A stretch of 8,533 nucleotides of DNA from Thermoleophilia bacterium (GCA_025928435.1 JAICJM010000175.1:1-8533); one strand, 5' to 3'; shown: positions 1 through 5,613, numbered from the stretch's first letter. Notes: generated by a model not told the origin, from the letters alone. Numbers and translations are program-made.

Positions 1-1143
1 ACGAACGGCATCGCCCATTTCGCAGAGCACATGTTCTTCAAGGGCACCGAGCGGCGCCCGACGGCGAAGGACATCTCCGCCGAGGTCGACGGCATCGGCG
101 GCGAGTTCAACGCCTTCACGAGCAAGGAGTACACGGCCTACTACATCAAGTGCGCCGCGGAGCACCGCTCGCTGGCGCTCGACGTGCTCGCCGACCAGCT
201 CCTGAACTCGAAGTTCGACGCGGAGGAGGTCGAGCGCGAGAAGGGCGTCATCATCGAGGAGCTGAACATGTACGTCGACACGCCGCGCGACCACGTCGAC
301 AGCGTGTACGACCACCTGCTCTTCGGCGACCAGCCGCTCGGGTGGGACATCATCGGCACCAAGGACACGATCCGGGCCGCGGGCAGGCAGACCTTCCTCG
401 ACTACCTGGACGCCTGGTACGCGCCGCGGCGGATGGTGGTCGGCGCGGCCGGGGCGGTCGACGGCGAGTTCGCTGCCGAGGTCGAGCGCCAGTTCGGGCA
501 CCTCGGCGCCCGCGACACCGGCGAGCCGCCGGCGACGAAGGTCGCGCAGGACGCGCCGCGGGTGAAGCTCGAGACGCGCGACTCCGACCAGGCCCACCTG
601 CGCCTCGGCGTGCGCGGCCTGCCGACGACGCACAGGGACCGCTACACGATGCAGGTGCTGGGGGCGATCCTGGGCGGCGGCATGTCGTCGCGGCTCTTCA
701 CCGAGGTGCGGGAGCGGCTCGGGCTGGCCTACTACGTCTTCTGCCACCACCAGTCCTACGACGACACGGGGACCCTGTTCTCGCAGTCGGGCGTCGACAT
801 CAAGCGCATCGACCTGGCCGTGCAGACGATCCTGCGCGAGTTCGGCAAGCTCGTGCGCGAGCCGGTGGACGAGGTCGAGCTGCGGCGGACGAAGAACTAC
901 CTCAAGGGCCGCATGGTGCTCCAGCTCGAGGACCCCCGCGGGCTGCTGACGTTCGGCCTCCGCCGCGAGGTGCTCGAGAACCGGCTGGCCGAGCCCGACG
1001 AGGTGCTCGAGGGCGTCGAGGCCGTGACGGCCGGGGACATCCAGCGGCTGGCGGGCGAGGTGATCCGGGACGAGGGCCTGAACTTCGGCGTGGTCGGCCC
1101 GTTCGACGACGACGCCCACTTCCTCGAGCTCATGACGGTGTGA
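1..1143 (+). CDS. M16 family zinc metallopeptidase (processing-peptidase/PqqL-like), 5' partial
   Basis: Reading from base 1 gives 380 residues with no start; the first in-frame ATG (31) lies after the active site, so the gene begins upstream. The inverted zinc motif HFAEH (residues 6-10 of the visible part) supplies two zinc ligands, H6 and H10, and the catalytic base E9. The third ligand is in VIIEELNM, most likely E87, 77 residues after H10 as the family's HxxEH-X76-E spacing predicts. The C-terminal M16 domain shows GGGMSSRLF followed by VRERLGLAYYV (about residues 215-240), typical of the half that closes over the substrate. Full-length relatives are about 420-430 residues, so about 45-50 are missing. 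It should be a soluble protease of unfolded or short peptides. Its stop overlaps the next start (GTGA, 1140-1143), implying one transcript. Family is certain; substrate is unknown. Confidence 0.93.
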   Translation, partial: TNGIAHFAEHMFFKGTERRPTAKDISAEVDGIGGEFNAFTSKEYTAYYIKCAAEHRSLALDVLADQLLNSKFDAEEVEREKGVIIEELNMYVDTPRDHVDSVYDHLLFGDQPLGWDIIGTKDTIRAAGRQTFLDYLDAWYAPRRMVVGAAGAVDGEFAAEVERQFGHLGARDTGEPPATKVAQDAPRVKLETRDSDQAHLRLGVRGLPTTHRDRYTMQVLGAILGGGMSSRLFTEVRERLGLAYYVFCHHQSYDDTGTLFSQSGVDIKRIDLAVQTILREFGKLVREPVDEVELRRTKNYLKGRMVLQLEDPRGLLTFGLRREVLENRLAEPDEVLEGVEAVTAGDIQRLAGEVIRDEGLNFGVVGPFDDDAHFLELMTV

Positions 1144-1793
1144 GCGGAGGCCTGCGCCTCTACGCCATCCCGTACTCGACGAACGTCGAGCGGGTGGGAC
1201 TGGCCCTGGGCCACAAGGGCCTGACCGCCGAGGTCGTCATGTGCGACCCGGCCGACCGCTCGCCGATCCGCGAGGCGAGCGGGCAGGACCTCGTACCGGT
1301 GCTCGACGACGACGGTTTCTGCGTCGCCGACTCGACCCGGATCATGGAGCACCTCGAGCGCCGTTTCCCCGATCCGCCGCTCTACCCCGCCGACCCGGGC
1401 CGCCGGGCGGAGGTGAAGGTGTTCGTCGACTGGTTCAACCGCGTCTGGAAGGTGCCGCCCAACGCGATCGAAGCCGAGCTCTCCGGCGGCAATCCCGACC
1501 ACGTCCGCGTCGCGGCGCTCGAGCAGGAGCTGCGCTCCAGCCTGGACGTGTTCGAGTCGCTGCTCGCCGGCCGCGACTACCTGGTGTCCGACGCGATCGG
1601 CGCCGCCGACTGCGCCGCCTTCCCGTTCCTGAAGTACGGCCTGTGGATCAAGGAGGACGACGACGAGCGGTTCCACCGCATCCTGGCCGACAACCTCGCG
1701 CTCGACGGCGGCCATCCCCGGATCGAGCAGTGGGTGCGGCGCGTGGCGACGCACCCGCGCGTCGACGGGATCGTCGTCTACGACGGATCGTGA
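1140..1793 (+). CDS. Glutathione S-transferase-fold protein
   Basis: This is a 217-residue protein. The start is GTG 1140, which overlaps the M16 stop as GTGA; no ATG precedes the conserved N-terminus. Residues 5-75 form a thioredoxin-like GST domain: LYAIPYSTNVERV at the active-site end, cis-proline motif VPVL (P53) and the ADSTRIMEHLE helix, whose S65 corresponds to the residue that binds the glutathione gamma-glutamyl group. Residues 87-205 are the helical GST domain with the GAADCAAFPFLKY motif (154-166). The active-site position is Ser (S13) rather than Cys, so conjugation or non-enzymatic roles are more likely than thiol-transfer chemistry. Most actinobacteria use mycothiol instead of glutathione, so the true thiol partner is uncertain. 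Translation is probably coupled to the peptidase; there is no good Shine-Dalgarno. It converges with the M24 gene downstream. Confidence 0.85.
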   Translation: MSGGLRLYAIPYSTNVERVGLALGHKGLTAEVVMCDPADRSPIREASGQDLVPVLDDDGFCVADSTRIMEHLERRFPDPPLYPADPGRRAEVKVFVDWFNRVWKVPPNAIEAELSGGNPDHVRVAALEQELRSSLDVFESLLAGRDYLVSDAIGAADCAAFPFLKYGLWIKEDDDERFHRILADNLALDGGHPRIEQWVRRVATHPRVDGIVVYDGS

Positions 1794-1807
1794 GTGAGTG
1801 GGAGCAT

Positions 1808-1831
1808 TCCCCGTCCGGGGACTGTCCCCGG
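1808..1831. terminator. GC-rich stem-loop between convergent genes; possible bidirectional terminator or REP-like repeat
   Basis: The 46-bp gap between the GST stop (1793) and the M24 stop (1840) contains a perfect 7-bp inverted repeat CCGGGGA (1815-1821), loop CTG, TCCCCGG (1825-1831). An alternative hairpin, TCCCC (1808-1812) with GGGGA (1817-1821), shares the middle arm. It sits where a two-way terminator is expected, but no T-run follows on either strand, so it is not a classical intrinsic terminator. It could also be one copy of a dispersed repeat; there is no second copy in the window. Confidence 0.45.
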
Positions 1832-1839
1832 TTCCCCCG

Positions 1840-2985
1840 CTACGGCGTGATCTCGAGGTCGTACGGGAAGTCCGTGAGGATGTCACAGCCGCCCTCGCGG
1901 ACGACGCCGAGGTCCTCGAGCCGGATCCCTCCGAATCCCTTGCGGTAGACGCCCGGCTCGATCGTGACGACGTCGCCGACGAGCAGGTCGTCGCCGGCCA
2001 GGCCCATGTTCGGGGCCTCGTGCACCTCGACACCGACGCCGTGGCCGAGCCCGTGGAAGAAGTCCTCGTCGAGCGTCTCGCCCTCGCCCAGGCCGCGGGT
2101 CGTGCGGTAGCCGCCGGCCTCGATCGCGTCGCAGGCCGCCTCCCACACCACCCTGCCGTTGACACCGGCGGCGATCCGCTCCTCGCTCACCCGCAGCGCC
2201 TCGTAGACCGTCGCGTGCATGTGCCGCAGCTGCTCCGGCGCCTCGCCGAAGCAGAACGTCCGGGTCATGTCCGCGTGGTAGCGGCTGGCGATGTGGCGGG
2301 GGAAGATGTCGATGATCACCGACTCGTGCGGCCGGATCGGGCCCCTGCCGTGCTCGTGCACGTTCGCGCCGGTCGGCCCGTTGCCGACGAGCGGCGGCTC
2401 GCCCTCGCACCCGTGTGCGCGCAGGACGTCCTCGAGCTCCGCCGTCAGCCGCTCGGCGGTCAGCGTCTCGCCGTCGAGGACGAGTCCGTCGCCGCCCGGG
2501 GATGAGCCGCCGATCACCTCGACGGCGCGCGCGAAGGCGGCCTCGGTCGCCTTCTGCGCCGCCCGGATGCCCTCGAGCTGGTGCTCGTTCTTCACCCGCC
2601 GGCGCATCTCGAACGGCATGCGGTCGGGCTGCACCGTCAGGCCGTGTCCGCGCAGGTAGTCCGCCAGCTCGAGGGGGAAGGACGGCGGCACGGTCACCTC
2701 GCGCACGCCGAGCCTCTCGAGCGCGCGGCGGACGATCTCGAGCGACGCCTGCTCGTAGCTCATGCCGCCCTTGACGAGCTCGCGGGCGCCGAACTCGGAG
2801 CCGGTCCAGACGTCGGTCGCGCTCGAGTTGCGGCGGGCGGCGTCGGCCTCGAGCTCGGACGTGACGATGACGCGCTTGCCGTCCGTCTCGACGTAGGTGA
2901 ACGGGTCGACGATCGAGACCCCGGTGGCGACGAAGAGGTCGGGATCGCGGATGGAATCTGCGTGAATCAGGCGGGAGTCGGGCAT
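1840..2985 (-). CDS. M24 family metallopeptidase (Xaa-Pro aminopeptidase/PepQ-like)
   Basis: This is a 381-residue protein. I chose ATG 2985 (MPDSRLIHAD); an in-frame ATG at 3045 would cross into the divergent gene and adds 20 residues unlike the family. The N-terminal creatinase-type domain spans about 1-125 and the pita-bread catalytic domain about 130-375. All five dinuclear-metal ligands can be assigned: D226 (VIIDIFPR), D239 (HADMTRTF), H315 (HGLGHGVG), E343 (TIEPGVY) and E357 (RLED). The family removes N-terminal residues before proline, or cleaves Xaa-Pro dipeptides, in the cytoplasm. The DIFPR...SRY..DMTRT variant and the N-terminal domain favour the PepQ/aminopeptidase P branch over methionine aminopeptidase. 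It appears to be monocistronic, transcribed from a leaderless promoter just upstream and converging on the GST gene. The exact peptide specificity cannot be read from sequence. Confidence 0.92.
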   Translation of the reverse strand: MPDSRLIHADSIRDPDLFVATGVSIVDPFTYVETDGKRVIVTSELEADAARRNSSATDVWTGSEFGARELVKGGMSYEQASLEIVRRALERLGVREVTVPPSFPLELADYLRGHGLTVQPDRMPFEMRRRVKNEHQLEGIRAAQKATEAAFARAVEVIGGSSPGGDGLVLDGETLTAERLTAELEDVLRAHGCEGEPPLVGNGPTGANVHEHGRGPIRPHESVIIDIFPRHIASRYHADMTRTFCFGEAPEQLRHMHATVYEALRVSEERIAAGVNGRVVWEAACDAIEAGGYRTTRGLGEGETLDEDFFHGLGHGVGVEVHEAPNMGLAGDDLLVGDVVTIEPGVYRKGFGGIRLEDLGVVREGGCDILTDFPYDLEITP

Positions 2986-2991
2986 CGGCAG

Positions 2992-2997
2992 AACGTA
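2992..2997 (-). promoter_or_regulatory. -10 element (TACGTT) for a leaderless M24 transcript
   Basis: On the minus strand TACGTT fits the actinobacterial -10 TANNNT. Six bases separate it from ATG 2985, which is the usual distance from -10 to transcription start. The mRNA would therefore begin at or next to the A of the start codon, in keeping with the lack of any Shine-Dalgarno. The -35 region, about 17 bp further upstream (CCAGCG), is not recognisable. Confidence 0.5.
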
Positions 2998-3020
2998 GCA
3001 CTTCGGTCGCTTCCCGCTGG

Positions 3021-3026
3021 TAGCGT
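3021..3026 (+). promoter_or_regulatory. -10 element (TAGCGT) for a leaderless amidohydrolase transcript
   Basis: TAGCGT fits TANNNT and ends exactly 6 bases before GTG 3033, mirroring the element for the divergent M24 gene. No ribosome-binding site precedes the GTG. The expected -35 region (about 2998-3003, GCACTT) is weak and abuts the -10 of the opposite promoter. Confidence 0.5.
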
Positions 3027-3032
3027 TCGGCC

Positions 3033-4166
3033 GTGCCCACCGCACGTTTCGACGAGCTGCTCCACCGGCATCTCGACCTCAACGGAAATCTCGCTCCGGC
3101 CGCGCTCCGCGTCTGGGACGCCCACACCCATCTCGGCGTCGACGAGGACGGGTTCACGCAGACGCCGGAGGAGCTGACCTCGATGATGCGCGCGCAGAAC
3201 GTCGAGCGCGCGTTCACCTTCCCGCTGAACGACCCCGAGCGCCACCCGGCGTACCGCGTCCCGAACGATCGCGTGATGGGATGGGCGGCGGCCTCGGAGG
3301 GGATGCTCGTCCCGTTCTGCCGCCTCGACCTGACGGAGGACGCGATCGCCGAGGCCGAGCGCTGCCTCGACGCGGGCGCGTGCGGCATCAAGCTGCACCC
3401 GCGGGAGCAGTTCTTCGACTTCGGGGCGAACGGCCTGAACCCGGTCTTCGAGGTGGCGTCCGAGCGGCGGGTGCCGATCCTGATCCACGCCGGCCGCGGC
3501 CTGCCCGCCATCGCCGACGACCTGCGCGTGCTGGTCGAGCGCCACACGGGCGCACAGCTGATCCTGGCGCATGCCGCGATCGCCGACCTCGAACAGATCG
3601 CGCGCGAGCTGGTCGACCACCCGAACGTCCTCTACGACACGTCGGTCTGGAGCACGACCGACCTGCGCACGCTGTTCGCGTCCGCCTCGCCCGAGCAGAT
3701 CCTGTTCGCGAGCGACGCGCCCTACGGGATGCCGGCGACGGCACGGTTCGCGCTCCTGCTGGTGCTGCGGCGGGCCGGCGCGAGCGAGGAGCAGATCCGG
3801 GCGATGTTCTGGGACAACGCCGATCGGGCCTGTCGGGGCGAGCCGGCACCGGCGCTGACCCCGCCGCTCATGCCCCGGGAGCGGATGGTGCCGCTGCAGC
3901 GGCTGCGCATCCACGACTACCTGGTGATGACGCAGACGCTCATGTGGTCGCGGCTCGGCGACACGCCGGGCGCGCTCGGGCTCGCGCTGCGCGCCTGCGA
4001 CACCGACGGGAGCGCGGAGCTCGACGAGGTGTCGGAGCTGCTCGAGGCGGTGCGGGAGCTGTGGTCGGAGGGCCTCGCCGCCGAGGACGAGACGACGGGC
4101 CGCACCTACACGCGCTCCGCGATGCGCCTGCTGCAGATCGCGGACGCGATCGTCCAGGACGTGTGA
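3033..4166 (+). CDS. Amidohydrolase (Amidohydro_2/TIM-barrel metal-dependent hydrolase) with C-terminal extension
   Basis: This is a 377-residue protein starting at GTG 3033, supported by the -10 element 6 nt upstream. Residues about 25-265 are a metal-dependent hydrolase barrel: DAHTHLG (H31, H33), KLHP (K120, H122), the strand-end histidines H152 (ILIHAGRG) and H180 (LILAHA), and D228 (FASDAPYG). This is the pattern of the amidohydrolase-2 group, which hydrolyses or decarboxylates small ring or carboxylic substrates with one divalent metal. After the usual end of the barrel (the MFWDNADR motif, 258-265) come about 110 further residues (270-377) rich in charged and helical sequence; I do not recognise this part. 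The stop overlaps the next start (GTGA, 4163-4166), so it is coupled to a nucleotidyltransferase. Substrate is unknown. Confidence 0.85.
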   Translation: MPTARFDELLHRHLDLNGNLAPAALRVWDAHTHLGVDEDGFTQTPEELTSMMRAQNVERAFTFPLNDPERHPAYRVPNDRVMGWAAASEGMLVPFCRLDLTEDAIAEAERCLDAGACGIKLHPREQFFDFGANGLNPVFEVASERRVPILIHAGRGLPAIADDLRVLVERHTGAQLILAHAAIADLEQIARELVDHPNVLYDTSVWSTTDLRTLFASASPEQILFASDAPYGMPATARFALLLVLRRAGASEEQIRAMFWDNADRACRGEPAPALTPPLMPRERMVPLQRLRIHDYLVMTQTLMWSRLGDTPGALGLALRACDTDGSAELDEVSELLEAVRELWSEGLAAEDETTGRTYTRSAMRLLQIADAIVQDV

Positions 4167-4696
4167 TCGCCGCGGTCGTCCTGGCCGCCGGCGAGGGCCG
4201 GCGCTTCGGCGGCCTGAAGCAGCTGCACGAGGTCGGCGGCCGGCCGATGCTGGAGCGGGTGCTCGGGACGCTGTCCGCGACCGGGCCGGAGCACCGGGTC
4301 GTCGTCCTGGGCGCGCGGGCGGGGACGATCCTCGAGCGGGTCGACCTGCAGGGCGCGCGGCCGGTCGTGTGCGACCGCTGGGACGCGGGCCAGGCGGCGT
4401 CGCTGCACGCCGGCCTCGACGCGCTCCCGGACGCGGCGGAATGGGCACTGGTCGTGCTGGGCGACGGGCCGGGCCTGGACGCGCGAGCGGTCGAGCGCGT
4501 GCTGGCCGCGGCCGTGCCGGGCGACGAGGCGATCCGCGCGGCCGACTACGGCGAGGGCCGGTCGCACCCGGTGCTGATCCCGCGCTCACGTTTTGGCGAG
4601 ATCCCCGACCGTGGCGAGCGGCCCGTGCGCGGCCTGGCCGCCGAGACCGTCGACTGCCGCGACCTCGACCCGCCGGGCGACGTCGACTACGCCTGA
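4163..4696 (+). CDS. MobA/MocA-like nucleotidyltransferase (NTP_transf_3)
   Basis: This is a 177-residue protein from GTG 4163, overlapping the amidohydrolase stop as GTGA. The N-terminal nucleotide-binding signature LAAGEGRRFGGLKQL (residues 7-21, K19) is that of the MobA-like family, which moves an NMP from an NTP to an acceptor. DAGQAASLHAGLDAL (74-88) resembles the MocA/molybdopterin cytidylyltransferase segment GxxxSLxxGL. LGDGPG (99-104) holds the metal-binding Asp D101, though the family usually has LGDQP. HPVLIP (135-140) and the end DVDY match the closing family motifs, but the protein stops where the usual DxDTPEDL tail would continue. It could serve molybdenum cofactor maturation, but no molybdoenzyme gene is visible, so the acceptor remains open. 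Its last 10 bases overlap the end of the anti-sigma gene on the other strand. Confidence 0.82.
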   Translation: MIAAVVLAAGEGRRFGGLKQLHEVGGRPMLERVLGTLSATGPEHRVVVLGARAGTILERVDLQGARPVVCDRWDAGQAASLHAGLDALPDAAEWALVVLGDGPGLDARAVERVLAAAVPGDEAIRAADYGEGRSHPVLIPRSRFGEIPDRGERPVRGLAAETVDCRDLDPPGDVDYA

Positions 4697-4923
4697 TCCG
4701 AGCAGCGCCGGCGCAGCCGCTCGACGAACCCGTCGGGCACCGGCTCGTCGCAGCAGCAGCTCTTGACGGCCGTGCGCAGGCTCCGCTCGAAGACGTACCG
4801 GTCGCTGCAGTAGCTGCACTCCTTCAGGTGGCCGTCGATCCTGGCCACCTCGGTCTCCGTCAGCACCCGGTCCAGGTACGGCTGCAGGAGGCTCTCGGCC
4901 CCGCGGCAGGGATCGGTGCTCAT
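4687..4923 (-). CDS. RsrA-like zinc-binding anti-sigma factor (ZAS family)
   Basis: This is a 78-residue protein starting at ATG 4923, whose start overlaps the sigma-factor stop as ATGA (4920-4923). It is preceded by GGGAGG at a spacing of 4. It carries the ZAS signature HxxxCxxC (H32, C36, C39), a lone N-terminal cysteine C6 and a cluster C56-C58. From memory of Streptomyces RsrA, these align without gaps: C6/H32/C36/C39 have the spacing of RsrA C11/H37/C41/C44, and C56-C57 that of C61-C62. In that family the zinc-bound reduced form holds the sigma factor inactive, and thiol oxidation forms a disulfide, expels zinc and frees it. The same role is inferred here in the cytoplasm. It has no transmembrane segment. 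At 78 residues it is shorter than RsrA (about 105), lacking part of the N- and C-terminal tails. Confidence 0.86.
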   Translation of the reverse strand: MSTDPCRGAESLLQPYLDRVLTETEVARIDGHLKECSYCSDRYVFERSLRTAVKSCCCDEPVPDGFVERLRRRCSDQA

Positions 4924-5537
4924 GCCGCCTCCCAGTCGCCGGCCCGGTCGGCGAGCGCCCGCTTCAGCAGCCGGCGGCCGCGGTAGAGGCGCGACATGAC
5001 GGTCCCGATCGGGATGCCGAGGATGCCGGCGGCCTCGGCGTAGGAGAAGTCGCCGACGTCGACCAGCACGACCACCTCGCGGAAGTTCTCCGGCACCTCC
5101 GCCAGGGCCGCCAGGATCGCCTCGCCCCCGAGGCGCGCGAGCACCTCGTCCTGGGGCTGGGGGCTCGACTCGGCCAGGCGGTTGTACAGGTAGTAGTCGC
5201 CGTCGTCGTCCAGCGGCTCCTGCACCGGCCGGCGGCTCTGGCGGCGCAGCTCGTCCAGGTTGGCGTTGCGCATGATCGTCGCGAGCCAGGCGGCCAGGTT
5301 CGTCCCCGGCCTGTAGCTCTCCCACGCGCGGAACGCGCGCAGGTAGGTGTCCTGGACGAGGTCCTCGGCGCTCTGCGGGCTGCCCGTCAGGCGCAGCGCG
5401 ATGCGGTAGAGCTGCTCCGCATGGGTCAGCGCCTCCTCCTCGAACGGGGTGCGGTCGCGGCCGGCGGCCGCGGCATGCGCACCGGGAGGCGGGTCGGACG
5501 AAGCCATCTTCGCGAGCGTATCAGTCAGGAGGAGCAT
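4920..5537 (-). CDS. ECF RNA polymerase sigma factor, SigR-like
   Basis: This is a 205-residue protein from ATG 5537, with an alternative in-frame ATG at 5507 giving 195. Region 2 is about residues 32-100, with SAEDLVQDTYLRAFRAW (56-72) and the -10-recognition part GTNLAAWLATIMRN (78-91). A linker (101-138) has an acidic patch. Region 4 is about 139-195, ending in the helix-turn-helix GIPIGTVMSRLYRGRR (174-189), very close to the PIGTVMSRLHRGRR of Streptomyces SigR. The family directs transcription of thiol-redox and proteostasis genes when released from its anti-sigma factor. The downstream partner is a zinc anti-sigma gene overlapping by 4 nt. I kept the upstream start because a SigR-type promoter ends just before it. 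Family is certain; assignment to the SigR group is strong but rests on motif similarity. Confidence 0.93.
   Translation of the reverse strand: MLLLTDTLAKMASSDPPPGAHAAAAGRDRTPFEEEALTHAEQLYRIALRLTGSPQSAEDLVQDTYLRAFRAWESYRPGTNLAAWLATIMRNANLDELRRQSRRPVQEPLDDDGDYYLYNRLAESSPQPQDEVLARLGGEAILAALAEVPENFREVVVLVDVGDFSYAEAAGILGIPIGTVMSRLYRGRRLLKRALADRAGDWEAA
4928..4933 (-). promoter_or_regulatory. Ribosome-binding site for the anti-sigma gene
   Basis: Minus-strand GGGAGG lies 4 bases before ATG 4923, inside the last codons of the sigma gene. It fixes the anti-sigma start at the ATGA overlap and argues for near-stoichiometric coupled translation of the pair. Confidence 0.65.
5515..5520 (-). promoter_or_regulatory. 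Possible second -10 (TACGCT) for a shorter sigma isoform
   Basis: Minus-strand TACGCT fits TANNNT and lies 7 bases before the internal in-frame ATG at 5507. Transcription starting there would give a leaderless mRNA for a 195-residue form lacking the first ten residues. No clear -35 was found, and TANNNT alone is a weak motif, so this is tentative. Confidence 0.35.
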
Positions 5538-5546
5538 CGCTTCTAG

Positions 5547-5576
5547 GGAAACGACCGTGGGCCGCGCCGCATTCCC
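5547..5576 (-). promoter_or_regulatory. SigR-type promoter upstream of the sigma gene (autoregulatory)
   Basis: On the minus strand GGGAAT (5576-5571) is followed by exactly 18 bases and then GTT (5552-5550, in GTTTCC). This matches the SigR consensus GGGAAT-N18-GTT known from Streptomyces. The GTT ends 12 bases before ATG 5537, placing transcription start only a few bases before that codon. The position predicts that the sigma factor activates its own operon. No other match to this pattern was found at the GGAAT sites I checked in the window. Confidence 0.7.
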
Positions 5577-5605
5577 GGACGGGTTTTAGTCACTTGAGCT
5601 AATAT
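5576..5605 (+). promoter_or_regulatory. nadB promoter (CGGACG - 18 bp - TAATAT)
   Basis: TAATAT (5600-5605) is a near-consensus -10 within the only clearly AT-rich patch in this part of the window. CGGACG (5576-5581), 18 bp upstream, is a partial match to TTGACG. Eight bases separate the -10 from ATG 5614, so the 5' leader is at most a couple of bases. No Shine-Dalgarno is present, consistent with a leaderless or near-leaderless nad operon mRNA. Confidence 0.55.
5586..5602. promoter_or_regulatory. Imperfect inverted repeat over the nadB -10; candidate operator
   Basis: TTAGTCA (5586-5592), two bases, then TGA-g-CTAA (5595-5602) form a 7-bp inverted repeat if one extra base is allowed in the right arm. 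It covers the spacer and the start of the -10, a typical repressor position. NAD synthesis operons in bacteria are often controlled by NrtR, NadR, NiaR or NadQ, but I cannot match this site to a specific consensus. Confidence 0.3.
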
Positions 5606-5613
5606 GCCTCCCA

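Noticed and set aside
31..33. ATG 31 as the start of the M16 gene
   Set aside because: It falls after the HFAEH zinc motif encoded by bases 16-30, so a protein starting there would be inactive; the gene starts before the window.
2986..3045. ATG 3045 as the start of the M24 peptidase
   Set aside because: It would overlap the divergent amidohydrolase start and its promoter and add residues unlike the family; ATG 2985 has a -10 at the right distance.
1883..4589. Long minus-strand open frames across the M24, amidohydrolase and transferase region in other frames
   Set aside because: Their translations are Arg/Ala/Pro-rich and without motifs, whereas the chosen frames carry intact catalytic residues.
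5604..5606. ATG 5604 as a start upstream of nadB
   Set aside because: It is in a different frame with a low-complexity Arg-rich product and lies within the nadB -10 element.
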